Source: Mesorhizobium sp. (GTDB lineage Bacteria > Pseudomonadota > Alphaproteobacteria > Rhizobiales > Rhizobiaceae). Taken from it: a stretch of 64,000 nt of DNA. The DNA lies in the NCBI GenBank assembly GCA_004020365.1, contig SAQR01000001.1, positions 350,088 to 414,087 of the forward strand, read 5' to 3'. The first letter of the stretch is position 1, and the number at the start of each line of letters is the position of its first letter. A model generated the notes under the pieces. It made no database searches, was not told the DNA's origin, and saw nothing but the letters and a program-made list of their open reading frames with translations. Below are positions 34,083-43,802 of this stretch, piece by piece. The translations under genes were made by a program, and so were the position numbers.

Positions 34083-34310
34083 CTAGGCTCCAGGAGATGC
34101 CTTGCGCGAACGTGCGAAACCTCTATCGGTCGCGATGAATCGTTGCAGCATCGGAACGATCAAGCGCATCGGGTCGCTAACCTGCCGTCCGGACTCACGT
34201 GAGAGTACTTCCGCATAGGTCACGAGGTCGCGATGCAGCGCCGCTGGAAGTTCCACTGTCACCTTGACAGACTTGTCGTCCGGGATCGCGCCGAGCTTGA
34301 GCTTTGTCAT
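34083..34310 (-). CDS. DUF2274 family protein
   Basis: A 75-residue protein, MTKLKLGAIPDDKSVKVTVEL then DLVTYAEVLSRESG, matching DUF2274, which follows trbI in many conjugative elements. The first part looks like a ribbon-helix-helix DNA-binding fold. Its ATG overlaps the trbI stop (ATGA), so it is the last gene of the trb operon. Confidence 0.85.
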   Translation of the reverse strand: MTKLKLGAIPDDKSVKVTVELPAALHRDLVTYAEVLSRESGRQVSDPMRLIVPMLQRFIATDRGFARSRKASPGA

Positions 34311-35485
34311 TGGCCTCCTCCGTAGGGTTCGAGCACTAGGTCTCTTGTTACAATCACACGGACCGGGAATCCGGGCCGGATGGTGAGCGTGGGCGCGACC
34401 TGCAATTGCTTCTGGATGATCTGCTGGCCCGCATCGTTGATGGTGTCCTGGGCGCCACTGCGGATCGCCTGTATGAGCCGATCCTCGTCGCTCATGGTCA
34501 GTTCCGCACCGACCGCGAGCAGTGTCGAGAGGCCGGCGGCCTTCATCAGGTCCCACCAGTGATGGTCGACCCCATCCTCAAGTCCGGCATAGCCTTGGGT
34601 ATCGGATCCAGGCTGTCGCTCGAGGACCATCGACCGGCCATTGGGGAAGATCAGCCGGTTCCAGACCAGCAGGATGCGCCGTTGCCCGAAAGCGACGCCG
34701 TTGTCGTATTCGCCGATGATCCTCGTCCCTTGAGGGATGATGAGCAGATTGCCGGTGGGGCTGTCGTAGATTTGCTGCGTGACCTGCGCGGTGATCTGGC
34801 CGGGAAGGTCGGACCTGATCCCGGTAATGAGCGCGGCGGGAATGACCGATCCGGCCTGAAGTACATAGGGTGAGGCCGCCGCCGTCACGCGGTCGGGCGC
34901 GACGGTGCGGCGATCGACATCGGCATTGAGAAAGGCAAGCTGCTTGTCCTGCGTTCCGGCTCCGGCGAGGTTGGGCGCTGTTCCGCCGAGCGCCGGTTGT
35001 AAGGTCGGAATACCCGTAGCGGTCGCGGATCGGGTCTGGAAGAAGACTTCGCTGGTACGGGCAGCTTCCTTTTCCGCAAGGCGCCTTTGTTCCTCCGGAT
35101 TCGGCTGCTGCGTGGGCAACACCTCGGCTGGGATCGGTCGCCCCTCATCCCTGGCGCGCTTGATGGGGCCGCCGAGGTCTCCGGGAAGCGGGGGGCCGAG
35201 TTGAGGGATGCCGCTGTAGTCGGACGGCAGACCCTGCAAGCCATCCGCCGTCTGGCGGCGCTCGGTCGTGAACAGTTCATCGCCCGGCTGCTGCCGATCG
35301 GCTGTCTGGAGCGCATAGATCAGGGCGCCACCTACACCGAGACCGGCGACGAGCCCAAGGCCGGCGAGCACCCTTCGGGAAATGCGGGTGACACGCGGCG
35401 CGTCGCTGCGCAGCCGCATGGTCGGCTCAGTGCTCGCTGTCGTGGGCGAAGCTCCCATCGTATTGCCAATTTCCGTCTCGCTCAT
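34307..35485 (-). CDS. trbI: conjugal transfer protein TrbI
   Basis: A 392-residue VirB10-like protein of the type IV secretion core. One N-terminal membrane helix (VLAGLGLVAGLGVGGALIYAL) follows a cytoplasmic tail; a proline-rich spacer leads to the C-terminal domain with YVLQAGSVIPAALITGI and QGTRIIGEYDNG. It spans both membranes and links energy from the inner complex to the outer pore. Overlaps trbG and DUF2274 genes by four bases each. Confidence 0.95.
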   Translation of the reverse strand: MSETEIGNTMGASPTTASTEPTMRLRSDAPRVTRISRRVLAGLGLVAGLGVGGALIYALQTADRQQPGDELFTTERRQTADGLQGLPSDYSGIPQLGPPLPGDLGGPIKRARDEGRPIPAEVLPTQQPNPEEQRRLAEKEAARTSEVFFQTRSATATGIPTLQPALGGTAPNLAGAGTQDKQLAFLNADVDRRTVAPDRVTAAASPYVLQAGSVIPAALITGIRSDLPGQITAQVTQQIYDSPTGNLLIIPQGTRIIGEYDNGVAFGQRRILLVWNRLIFPNGRSMVLERQPGSDTQGYAGLEDGVDHHWWDLMKAAGLSTLLAVGAELTMSDEDRLIQAIRSGAQDTINDAGQQIIQKQLQVAPTLTIRPGFPVRVIVTRDLVLEPYGGGQ

Positions 35486-36471
35486 GACGATGGCCTCCCA
35501 TCGGTTCGCATGATCCTGACGGTTTGCTGGTGCTTTCCGTTGCCGAGACGCAGTTCAGCGGCGCCGAACAGCCGATCGACGATCAGGATGTTCTGATGGA
35601 TGCGGCTGTTGACGACCTCGGGCTCTCCCTTCGGGCCGATGACGAATATTGGGGGCATCTCGCCCTGGACGATCCCGCGCGGGAAAACGACATAGACGCG
35701 GCGCCCATCGTCAAATACAGACATCGGCCGCCAGGGCGGCCTGTCGCCGGTCAGCCCGTACCGATGGATCCGCGCCGCAACGGCCGGAATAACGGGAGCG
35801 GTGGGAACGTTCGTGCGCTGCGATGCGGCTCGTGAATAGGCCCAGGCGACGGCCGGCATGTAGGGCTTCTCGCCCGCGCGCAGCTCGATCAGATAAGTGC
35901 GCCGGTCAGTGGTGATGACCAGGTTCGTCGTGATGTCCGTTCGGGTCGGCTTCACCAGAACATGGACACGCCGGGTCGCACCGCTTCCGCTTTCTGTATC
36001 GCCGATAATCCAACGCGCGGTGTCACCGGCGGCGATTGGACCAGCGCCGGTCAGACTCTCGCCGGGCTCCAGCGCGATGTTGGTGATCTGCCCGGGTGCC
36101 GCATACACCTGATAGAGCGCGCCCTCGCTCCACGGATAGATCTGGATCGAGTTGTAGTACCCCTCCTTGCGCGGTTCTACACGTGCGGCGGTGTTGGCGT
36201 TTTCGACCCGACCGGTCGGCGTGGTCGCGGGATCGCCACCCCTGGCCGGGGTCCAACTGGGCGGCACAAGAATGGGACGCGGCGGACCGTCGCCCGTGCT
36301 GATGGCGACAGCCGGCAAGGGCGGTACGTTGGCGTCGTAATTGATCTGCGGCGGCTTCGGCGCGGTGGCGCAGGCCACGAGCGTAGCGGTGGACACGACG
36401 AGCACGCCAAGCGTGGATACGGGTTTGATAAAAGCCGGAAAATCGGCTTTGCGGATCGTCGGCCTGGTCAT
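35482..36471 (-). CDS. trbG: conjugal transfer protein TrbG
   Basis: A 329-residue VirB9-like outer membrane component. The N-terminus carries a hydrophobic signal ending in LVACATAP, a lipobox-like site. The C-terminal beta domain includes YPWSEGALYQVYAAPGQ, the TrbG/VirB9 signature, and FDDGRRVYVVFP. It forms the outer ring of the secretion channel with TrbI. Tightly packed in the operon. Confidence 0.95.
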   Translation of the reverse strand: MTRPTIRKADFPAFIKPVSTLGVLVVSTATLVACATAPKPPQINYDANVPPLPAVAISTGDGPPRPILVPPSWTPARGGDPATTPTGRVENANTAARVEPRKEGYYNSIQIYPWSEGALYQVYAAPGQITNIALEPGESLTGAGPIAAGDTARWIIGDTESGSGATRRVHVLVKPTRTDITTNLVITTDRRTYLIELRAGEKPYMPAVAWAYSRAASQRTNVPTAPVIPAVAARIHRYGLTGDRPPWRPMSVFDDGRRVYVVFPRGIVQGEMPPIFVIGPKGEPEVVNSRIHQNILIVDRLFGAAELRLGNGKHQQTVRIMRTDGRPSS

Positions 36472-37157
36472 TGCCCCAGCTCCTTTGACCAGTTGATGGC
36501 ATTGATGAAGACACCCAGCGGGTTGCGGCGCAGCCGCTCGGCATCGCGCGGCGGCTGGATCACCACGGTGAGGATAGCGGTCCAGCGCTCGGTGCCGGCA
36601 AGCTGGCCGTTTTCGTAGTGGCGCTCGGTCCAGGCGACGCGGAACGAATCCGGCGAGGCGCGGATCACGCTCGAGACCTCGACGCTGACCTGCTGCTTGC
36701 CTACGCGCGTAAATGGGTCGTTGGAGCGCGCATAGTCGTTGAGAGCCACGGAACCGCGATCGGTGGTGAACTCGTAGGCTCGCAGCCAGTTCTGGCGCAC
36801 GATGATCGGATCGGCGGAGATCGAGCGAACCTGTTCTACGAAGCGCGCCAGATGGAATGCGATCTGTGGATCGGTGGGGCGATAGTCGGCAACGGCCGGT
36901 TCGATTGCGCGGGCCTCCCCGGTTCTATCCACCTCTACAACCCATGGCACGACGGTGCCGCGCGCCGACTGCCAGACCAGGGCACCTGAGAAGCCAGCAG
37001 ACAGGATCAGGCAGCCGAAGGCCATGAGCCGCCAGTTTCTGGCCTGTACGCGCGCCGATCCGATGCGCTCGTCCCAGACCTTGGCGGCGCGTTGGTATGG
37101 TGTCTCAGGCTCCGGCGTTTTGCCGTAGTGAGTGGAGGCTCGTTTGAAGAAGCTCAT
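36468..37157 (-). CDS. trbF: conjugal transfer protein TrbF
   Basis: A 229-residue VirB8-like protein. A short cytoplasmic tail (TPYQRAAKVWDERIG) is followed by one membrane helix (MAFGCLILSAGFSGALVW) and a periplasmic domain with YEFTTDRGSVALNDYA and VAWTERHYENGQL. It is a nucleation factor of the secretion apparatus. Confidence 0.95.
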   Translation of the reverse strand: MSFFKRASTHYGKTPEPETPYQRAAKVWDERIGSARVQARNWRLMAFGCLILSAGFSGALVWQSARGTVVPWVVEVDRTGEARAIEPAVADYRPTDPQIAFHLARFVEQVRSISADPIIVRQNWLRAYEFTTDRGSVALNDYARSNDPFTRVGKQQVSVEVSSVIRASPDSFRVAWTERHYENGQLAGTERWTAILTVVIQPPRDAERLRRNPLGVFINAINWSKELGQ

Positions 37158-38512
37158 GTGCGGTCTCTCTCGGAAAGGCTGATGGAAGCGCCGGCGCCGT
37201 GGTTGTCGCCAGATCGCACGGCGTGAGCGACGGCGGTGACGCCGTGGCTCATGGCTTGGCTATGCCGCATTCGACGGGCCCAGGCCGGCGGATCATCGGT
37301 GGATGTGGATGGTGCACGCGGCTCCGTGGTGCCGCCGCCGACAGTGCCCATCGAGGACGAACCGCCGGTCGCTGCGAAGGCCGCGCGGCCACCACTATCG
37401 AAGGAGGCGCCGAGGCTTTGTGACACGCGCGATGCTGCGCGCTTGAGCGGCGAGCCCGCTGCCGCGCCTGCGGCGCGCGCGACGCTGGCGAGCCCCGCGG
37501 CGACACCCGCCGGTCCGGTCTCGCCGGCAGAGGCGAGCGAATAGGCGGTCGAAGCGCCGCCGGCCAACGCGGCGCCGCCCCGAACGCCGGCGGCACTCGC
37601 CGACCAGGCAGCCTTTCCACCCTTGGCAGCCAGCACGGCGCCGCCACCCGTGGCGATCGCTGCCCCACCGACCGCGATACCGGTCCCGACTGCGGCGCCG
37701 GCACCGAGTTGCGGCCCGCCGGAAACGATGCCGTTGGCGATGCCCGGTCCGAAGATGCCGAGACCGAGGAGGGAGAGCGCTGCCAAGACGATTGCCATGG
37801 CGTCGTCGATGGTCGGCTCCTCGCCACCAAAACCGGACGTGAACTCGCCGAACAGGGTTGATCCGATGCCGATGATGACAGCGAGGACCAGGACCTTGAT
37901 CCCCGAGGAGATGACGTTGCCAAGCACGCGCTCGGCCATGAAGGCGGACTGGCTGAAGAGGCCAAACGGGATCAGCACGAATCCGGCCAATGTGGTCAGC
38001 TTGAATTCGATGAGCGTCACAAACAGCTGGACGGCCAAGATGAAGAAAGCGAGCAGCACGAGCGCCCAGGCGAACAGCAGGCAGGCGATCTGGATGAAGT
38101 TCTCGAAGAAGCTCCAGTAGCCCATCAGATCGGAAATGGATTCGAGCAGCGGCCGGCCGGCATCCAATCCGGTCTGGGCGACACGGCCGGGACGCATCAG
38201 ATCTGCAACGGAAAACCCGGTGCCCGATGCCATGAGGCCGAGGCCGGCAAAGCTGTCGAAGACGATCTGTGCCAGGCTGTTCCAGTTGCCGATCAGGTAA
38301 GCGAAGACTCCGACGAAGATCGTCTTCTTCACGAAGCGCGCGAGGATGTCCTCGTCGACGCCCCAGGCCCAGAACAGGGCGGCGAGCGTAACGTCGATGA
38401 CGATGAGCGTCGAGGCTATGAAGGCCACCTCGCCTCCGAGCAGACCGAAGCCGCTGTCGATGTAGGAGGTGAAGACCTCGAGGAAGCGATCGATGACGCC
38501 GGCGCCTTCCAT
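37154..38512 (-). CDS. trbL: conjugal transfer protein TrbL
   Basis: A 452-residue VirB6-like inner membrane protein with six or so hydrophobic segments (LIVIDVTLAALFWAWG, VFAYLIGNWNSLAQ, ILAVQLFVTLIEFK) and a long Ala/Gly/Ser-rich cytoplasmic tail. It shapes the inner channel for DNA transfer. The low-complexity tail is normal for TrbL. Confidence 0.95.
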   Translation of the reverse strand: MEGAGVIDRFLEVFTSYIDSGFGLLGGEVAFIASTLIVIDVTLAALFWAWGVDEDILARFVKKTIFVGVFAYLIGNWNSLAQIVFDSFAGLGLMASGTGFSVADLMRPGRVAQTGLDAGRPLLESISDLMGYWSFFENFIQIACLLFAWALVLLAFFILAVQLFVTLIEFKLTTLAGFVLIPFGLFSQSAFMAERVLGNVISSGIKVLVLAVIIGIGSTLFGEFTSGFGGEEPTIDDAMAIVLAALSLLGLGIFGPGIANGIVSGGPQLGAGAAVGTGIAVGGAAIATGGGAVLAAKGGKAAWSASAAGVRGGAALAGGASTAYSLASAGETGPAGVAAGLASVARAAGAAAGSPLKRAASRVSQSLGASFDSGGRAAFAATGGSSSMGTVGGGTTEPRAPSTSTDDPPAWARRMRHSQAMSHGVTAVAHAVRSGDNHGAGASISLSERDRT

Positions 38513-38515
38513 GGC

Positions 38516-38782
38516 CTAGTTCCCTGCTGCCGGCGAAAGGAAACGGCGGCGATTTTCTTCCCATGCGGCGAGGCATTGGGGGTCGCGCGTTGCGGATTCG
38601 CCCATCTGCTGGCAGCGTCGGAGCGTCTCACGCAGCGGATCGGTGCGCGGTGCTTCGGCGGCGGCCGGCGATGGCCTCGTGGTGGTCGAACTCTCCTCGC
38701 GCGCGAGATGGATCGCTGCGGCCGTGCCGGCCACAGCGATGGCGATGACGGCCGCGAGGCGCGCGAACATCTTGCCGTCCAT
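38516..38782 (-). CDS. TrbK-like entry exclusion protein
   Basis: An 88-residue protein with an N-terminal membrane or signal helix (LAAVIAIAVAGTAAAI) and a C-terminal LRRCQQMGESATRDPQC then LAAWEENRRRFL. This matches the TrbK-alt family that occupies the trbK place in Tn4371-type operons. It probably blocks entry of a second copy of the element. Confidence 0.85.
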   Translation of the reverse strand: MDGKMFARLAAVIAIAVAGTAAAIHLAREESSTTTRPSPAAAEAPRTDPLRETLRRCQQMGESATRDPQCLAAWEENRRRFLSPAAGN

Positions 38783-38803
38783 GATCTCCCCCTGCGCCTG
38801 AGG

Positions 38804-39583
38804 TCAGTTGCCGCCCTGGAACATCCGGGCGTTGCCCGGCTGATAGCCGGGGCCGGGCTCGAGGAAGCGGCGGCGTTGTTCGCGGCCTTGTTCGGCAGCG
38901 GCGGCCTGCTCGGCGGCCGCCAAAGCGTCGGCCCGACCATTCGCCGCGAGCAGTGCCGTCAGGTCGGCGAGTTGCTGCGCCTGCAGCGCGAGGATCTGGT
39001 TACCGGCCTGGGTCGCCTGAAGTGCGCCGGTCGCCCCCTGGCTTTCTCCGACGAGATTGGAGAGTTCCGTGCGCTGGGTCTCAATGTTGCCGACGACGCC
39101 GGCCTGGACCCGCATGGCGTCCTGCAGGGCGCCTACTGTGTTGCCCCAGCGCTCGCGCGCCAGTTCGACAAGCTGCTGATCGGACGCGGTGAAATCCATA
39201 TCGGCGTATTGCTGCGAGAATATCTGGTCGATCTGCTGCACGTCGAAGGCAATGCGCTGCGCTTCTCCCAGGAGCTGCTGCGTCCGCTGGATCGACTGCT
39301 GGAGCTGCTGGAGTGAGGAATACGGCAGGCTCGCGAGATTGCGGGCCTGGTTGATCAGCATCTGGGCCTCGTTCTGGAGGCTCTGGATCTGATTGTTGAT
39401 CTGCTCCAATGCCCGAGCAGCCTGCAGTACGTTCTCGGCATAGTTCGACGGGTCGAACACGATGTCGCCGAATCCGAACAGGGCATGCGCCGGAGTGACA
39501 ATGATGGGCGAAAACGCTGCAGACACTGAGAGCACGTTGGTGGCGAGAAGAACGGCGCGCATGCGCGAACGAAGTCTGGTCAT
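38804..39583 (-). CDS. trbJ: conjugal transfer protein TrbJ
   Basis: A 259-residue VirB5-like periplasmic protein. Signal peptide at residues 1-34, ending near TPAHA; then GFGDIVFDPSNYAENVLQAA and a long Gln-rich coiled-coil (QSLQNEAQMLINQARNLASL). The start at 39583 gives an ATGA overlap with trbE and a GGAGG about seven bases upstream. Minor pilus component. Confidence 0.95.
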   Translation of the reverse strand: MTRLRSRMRAVLLATNVLSVSAAFSPIIVTPAHALFGFGDIVFDPSNYAENVLQAARALEQINNQIQSLQNEAQMLINQARNLASLPYSSLQQLQQSIQRTQQLLGEAQRIAFDVQQIDQIFSQQYADMDFTASDQQLVELARERWGNTVGALQDAMRVQAGVVGNIETQRTELSNLVGESQGATGALQATQAGNQILALQAQQLADLTALLAANGRADALAAAEQAAAAEQGREQRRRFLEPGPGYQPGNARMFQGGN

Positions 39584-42054
39584 GGGGAAACCTCCGTGTT
39601 GGGTTGAGCTGGTGCCGCTGCGTGGGTAGCGAGATTGGTGAGGTCGGGGACGAGGTCGGCCGCCCAGTCGAGGCCGCGAGCGCGCAGCCAGGCATCGAGG
39701 AAACTCTCGCGCCCGTGCTCGGCCAGCACCTCTTCGATCCGGGCGTGATCGGACTTGGCGGAGGCGGCGCAGAGCGTGAGCGCCACGTCCCCGAGGCCGA
39801 GCTCGAACAGGCGATTGCCGCGCCGGGACTGCGCGTAATAGTCCCGCTTTGGAGTGGCCCTGGCGATGATCTCGATCTGGCGATCGTTGAGACCGAAGCG
39901 TCGATAGATGGCCGTGATATGCGGCTCGATTGCGCGGTCGTTCGGCAACAGGATGCGGGTGTGGCAGGAGTCGATGATCTCCGCCGCGATGGTGCTTTTT
40001 TCGAGCTGGGCCAGCGATTGGGTGGCGAAGACGACGCTGGCGTTCTTTTTGCGCAGCGTGACCAGCCATTCGGCGAGCTGCTTCGAAAACCCGGGGTCGC
40101 TGAGCGCCAGCCAACCCTCATCCACGATAACGAGCGTCGGTCGCCCGTCGAGGCGTCCGGCGATGCGATGGAAGAGGTAGGCGAGCGCAGCCGGCGCCGC
40201 GCCCGTGCCGAGCAGGCCCTCGGTCTCGAACGCCAGAACCGGCGCTTGGCCGAGACTTTCCGCTTCGGCGTCGAGCAGGCGGCCGTAAGGACCGCCGACG
40301 CAATAGGGCTGGAGCGCGCGCTTCAGATCATTGGACTGGAGCAGCACTGTGAGGCCGGTGATGGTCCGTTCCTCGATAGGCGCCGAGGCCAGCGAGGTAA
40401 GTGCCGTCCAGAGGTGCTCCTTCACCTCGGGGGTGATGGTCACGCCCTCGCGGGTCAGGATGGCGACGATCCAGTCGGCCGCCCATGCGCGCTCGGGCGT
40501 GTGGTAGATGCCAGCGAGTGGCTGAAGGGAGACGGATGTCTCTGTTCCGTCGGTGAGTTCGCCGCCGAGATCGTGCCAGTCGCCACCCATGCCAAGCGAT
40601 GCGACACGGATCGAGCCGCCGAAGTCGAAGGCGAAGACCTGGTTCCCCTCGTAGCGGCGGAACTGTAAGGCCAAGAGCGCCAGCAGAACCGACTTACCAG
40701 CGCCAGTCGGGCCCACCACCAGCGTATGGCCAACGTCGCCGAGATGAAGGGAAAGCCGGAACGGGGTCGAGCCTTCCGTTCTGCCATGGAGCAGCGGGGG
40801 CGCTTGGAAATGCTCGTCCCGTTCCGGCCCCGCCCACACCGCCGAAAGCGGGATCATGTGGGCGAGATTGAGCGTGCTGATGGGCGGCTGTCGCACATTG
40901 GCGTAGAGGTGGCCGGGCAGTGTGCCTAGCCAGGCGTCGACCGCGTTGATGGTCTCCACCATGCCGGTGAAGTCGCGGCCCTGGATGATCTTCTCGACCA
41001 GCCGCAGTTTCTCGCTGGCGATGCGTGGATCTGCGTCCCAGACTGTGACGGTCGCGGTCACGTAGGCTTCGCCGGCGTAGTCCGCGCCGAGTTCCTGTAG
41101 CGCGAGGTCGGCATCGGCCGCCTTGTTGGCCGCATCGGTGTCGACCAGGACGGAGGCCTCGTTGGTCAGCACCTCCTTGACGATCGCCGCGATGGACTTG
41201 CGCTTGGCAAACCATTGGCGGCGGATCTTCGTCACCAGCCGTGTGGCGTCGGTCTTGTCCAGCAGGATGGCCCGTGTCGACCAGCGGTAGGGGAAGGCGA
41301 GCCGGTTGAGCTCATCGAGGATGCCGGGCGTGGTCTCGGCCGGAAAACCCATGATGGTGAGAACCCGCAAATGCGCATCGCCCAAGCGCGGCTCCAGGCC
41401 GCCGGCGAGCGGCTGGTCGGCCAGCAGCGCGTCCAGGTACATGGGCGTCTCGGGGACGCCGACGCGATGGCGATTGGTCGAGACCGTCGAGTGCAGGTAG
41501 GTCAGCGTCTCGACGTCATCGAGCCAGCGGCATTCGGGCATGAAGCCGTCGAGCAGGGCGAGCACGCGATCGGTGCGATCGACGAAGCCGCGCAGGATCT
41601 CCCACGGGTTCACCCCCGTCTGCTCCCGGCCCTCGTACAGCCAGGTCTCGGCGCGCGCGGTGTCTTCCGCAGGCGGCAGATAGACGATGGTGAGGAAGTA
41701 GCTCGACTCGAAATGGGTACCGGCTTCCTCGAAATCGGCCTTGCGCTCGGCATCGACCAAGGCCGAGGCGGCATCGGGGAATTTGCTTTTCGGGTAAGTC
41801 GCGGCGTCATGGCGCTGCGCCTCGACGAAGATGCTCCAGCCCGAACCGAGACGGCGAAAGGCATTGTTGAGGCGACCCGCGACGCCGACCAACTCGGCCG
41901 GCACGGAACTATCTAGATCGGGGCCGCGGAATTTGGCCGAACGCTGGAAGCTGCCGTCCTTGTTGAGGACGACGCCTTGGCCGACCAGAGCGGCCCAGGG
42001 GAGATAGTCGGCGAGGCGAGCGCCGGCGCGACGATATTCGGCAAGGTTCATCAT
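39580..42054 (-). CDS. trbE: conjugal transfer ATPase TrbE
   Basis: An 824-residue VirB4-like ATPase. The N-terminal half includes GWSIFVEAQRHDAATYP. The C-terminal ATPase has Walker A GPTGAGKS and Walker B LVIVDEGWLAL, followed by LRKKNASVVFATQSLAQLE. It powers assembly of the pilus and channel. Length is typical. Confidence 0.96.
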   Translation of the reverse strand: MMNLAEYRRAGARLADYLPWAALVGQGVVLNKDGSFQRSAKFRGPDLDSSVPAELVGVAGRLNNAFRRLGSGWSIFVEAQRHDAATYPKSKFPDAASALVDAERKADFEEAGTHFESSYFLTIVYLPPAEDTARAETWLYEGREQTGVNPWEILRGFVDRTDRVLALLDGFMPECRWLDDVETLTYLHSTVSTNRHRVGVPETPMYLDALLADQPLAGGLEPRLGDAHLRVLTIMGFPAETTPGILDELNRLAFPYRWSTRAILLDKTDATRLVTKIRRQWFAKRKSIAAIVKEVLTNEASVLVDTDAANKAADADLALQELGADYAGEAYVTATVTVWDADPRIASEKLRLVEKIIQGRDFTGMVETINAVDAWLGTLPGHLYANVRQPPISTLNLAHMIPLSAVWAGPERDEHFQAPPLLHGRTEGSTPFRLSLHLGDVGHTLVVGPTGAGKSVLLALLALQFRRYEGNQVFAFDFGGSIRVASLGMGGDWHDLGGELTDGTETSVSLQPLAGIYHTPERAWAADWIVAILTREGVTITPEVKEHLWTALTSLASAPIEERTITGLTVLLQSNDLKRALQPYCVGGPYGRLLDAEAESLGQAPVLAFETEGLLGTGAAPAALAYLFHRIAGRLDGRPTLVIVDEGWLALSDPGFSKQLAEWLVTLRKKNASVVFATQSLAQLEKSTIAAEIIDSCHTRILLPNDRAIEPHITAIYRRFGLNDRQIEIIARATPKRDYYAQSRRGNRLFELGLGDVALTLCAASAKSDHARIEEVLAEHGRESFLDAWLRARGLDWAADLVPDLTNLATHAAAPAQPNTEVSP

Positions 42055-42063
42055 CTCTGCACC

Positions 42064-42327
42064 TCACAGGCCCAGATGCGCGGGGATACGCAGGTGACGG
42101 CGCACCACCTCGACGAAGAGCGGATCGCGCCGCGCCGCCCAGACGGCGGCCAGGTGCCCGATCGCCCAAAGCAGGATGCCGACCAGCCAGAGGCGCAGGC
42201 CGAGACCGAGCGCGGCTGCCAGCGTGCCGTTGAGAATGGCCACCGAGCGCGGCGCGCCGCCTAGCAGGATCGGCTCAGCTAGCGCGCGGTGCACCGGCGC
42301 GGAGAATCCGGGAACGGGCTCGTCCAT
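42064..42327 (-). CDS. trbD: conjugal transfer protein TrbD
   Basis: An 87-residue VirB3-like inner membrane protein with PGFSAPVHRALAEPILLGG and two hydrophobic segments. Its first base overlaps the trbC stop and it precedes trbE by nine bases. Confidence 0.92.
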   Translation of the reverse strand: MDEPVPGFSAPVHRALAEPILLGGAPRSVAILNGTLAAALGLGLRLWLVGILLWAIGHLAAVWAARRDPLFVEVVRRHLRIPAHLGL

Positions 42328-42659
42328 CAGATCACGACCCCGCCGCCGAAGGAGAAGAAGGACAGAAAGAAGCTCGAGGCGGCGAAGGCGATGCTGAGGC
42401 CGAAGACGATCTGCACCAGCCGGCGGAAGCCCCCCGACGTGTCACCGAAAGCCAGCGTCAGGCCGGTGACGATGATGATGATCACGGCGATGATCTTGGC
42501 GACCGGACCTTCGATGGACTCGAGGATCTGCTGCAGCGGCTCCTCCCAGGGCATGGACGAGCCGGCAGCAAAGGCGGCCCTGGTCATGGTCAGGCTAAGA
42601 GCGGCGGCAAGCGTGGTCGCGGCGACCTGTGGACGAGAGCAAAAGGTTCTGAAGTTCAT
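42327..42659 (-). CDS. trbC: conjugative pilin TrbC
   Basis: A 110-residue VirB2-like major pilin. A signal peptide ends at AAFAAG, followed by SSMPWEEPLQQILESIEGP and two membrane helices (IIAVIIIIVTGLTLAFG and IVFGLSIAFAASSFFLSFF). TrbC-type pilins are cleaved and joined into a ring by the TraF peptidase; a TraF is encoded at 50503. Confidence 0.94.
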   Translation of the reverse strand: MNFRTFCSRPQVAATTLAAALSLTMTRAAFAAGSSMPWEEPLQQILESIEGPVAKIIAVIIIIVTGLTLAFGDTSGGFRRLVQIVFGLSIAFAASSFFLSFFSFGGGVVI

Positions 42660-43642
42660 GACAGAGCTCCGGTGTTTTCGGGGGTTGAGATGGTTGGGAC
42701 GAGGGCGTAGTCGCCGGTCGCGGCCAGGCCGGCGACGTGGGCGAGCTCGGCGAGGCGTCGCGTCGAACCTCGGCCCGAAAGGACGGCGACGAGGTCGATG
42801 GTCTCGGCAATGAGCGCACGGGGTACCGTGACGACAGCTTCCTGGATGAGTTGCTCGAGCCGGCGCAGCGCGCCGACGGCCGTTCCGGCGTGAAGGGTGC
42901 CGATGCCGCCGGGATGCCCGGTGGACCATGCCTTCAGCAGGTCGAGCGCCTCGGCGCCGCGCACCTCGCCGATTGGTATCCGGTCTGGCCGCAGTCGGAG
43001 AGAGGAGCGCACGAGGTCCGAGAGGGAGACGAGGCCGTCCTTGGTGCGCAACGCCACGAGATTGGGCGCGGCGCATTGCAGCTCGCGCGTGTCCTCGATA
43101 AGCACCACGCGGTCGCCACTCTTGGCGACCTCGGCGAGGAGGGCGTTGGTGAGTGTGGTCTTGCCTGTGGACGTGCCACCGGCCACGAGAATGTTCTGCC
43201 GTTCGGCAACAGCCTGGCGGAGCAGGTCGGCCTGCGTCGCCGACATGATTTCGGCGGCCACGTAGTCGTCCAACGTGAACACCGCGACTGCAGGCTTTCG
43301 TATTGCGAAGGCAGGGGCCGCGACGACTGGAGGGAGCAGGCCCTCGAAGCGCTCCCCCGTTCCGGGTAGTTCGGCCGAGACGCGCGGTGCGCCGGCGTGG
43401 ACCTCGGCGCCGACATGATGCGCGACAACGCGAATGATGCGCTCGCCGTCGGCGGGCGTAAGGTGCTCGCCCGTGTCGCCGAGACCTTCTGCCAGGCGGT
43501 CAATCCAGAGCCGCCCGTCGGGGTTGAGCATCACCTCGACGACCGTGGGGTCTTCCAGAAACCGGGCTACAGCCGGACCCAGCGCGGTGCGGAGCATCCG
43601 AGTACCGCGTTCGATCGCTGCCGTTCGCTGAGAAGAAACCAT
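42656..43642 (-). CDS. trbB: conjugal transfer ATPase TrbB
   Basis: A 328-residue VirB11-like hexameric ATPase with Walker [10 protein letters not shown], the Asp box VLIEDTREL, and [16 protein letters not shown]. The start at 43642 ([13 protein letters not shown]) is preferred to one 90 bases earlier. It is the first gene of the trb operon and overlaps trbC by four bases. Confidence 0.94.
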   Translation of the reverse strand: MVSSQRTAAIERGTRMLRTALGPAVARFLEDPTVVEVMLNPDGRLWIDRLAEGLGDTGEHLTPADGERIIRVVAHHVGAEVHAGAPRVSAELPGTGERFEGLLPPVVAAPAFAIRKPAVAVFTLDDYVAAEIMSATQADLLRQAVAERQNILVAGGTSTGKTTLTNALLAEVAKSGDRVVLIEDTRELQCAAPNLVALRTKDGLVSLSDLVRSSLRLRPDRIPIGEVRGAEALDLLKAWSTGHPGGIGTLHAGTAVGALRRLEQLIQEAVVTVPRALIAETIDLVAVLSGRGSTRRLAELAHVAGLAATGDYALVPTISTPENTGALS

Positions 43643-43802
43643 CCCGTCGTCCCCATCCGTTGCGGGCGCGCACAACGCGTGGCCCTGGATCGGGGACAAG
43701 TAGAAGAGGCATGAACGGGCCGACCGCAACAAGCCTCAAGGGGTCGTCGTACCGTGGCGTGGAATTACAGGACAACGGCGAAACGGCCGGATCGGCGTTT
43801 GG

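Noticed and set aside
37395-38576. 393-residue open frame opposite-phase to trbL
   Set aside because: It is rich in Arg, Ala and Gly, shows no motif, and lies over the well-supported TrbL frame.
39081-40121. 346-residue alternative minus-strand frame over trbE and trbJ
   Set aside because: It crosses two well-supported genes in the wrong phase and has no motif.
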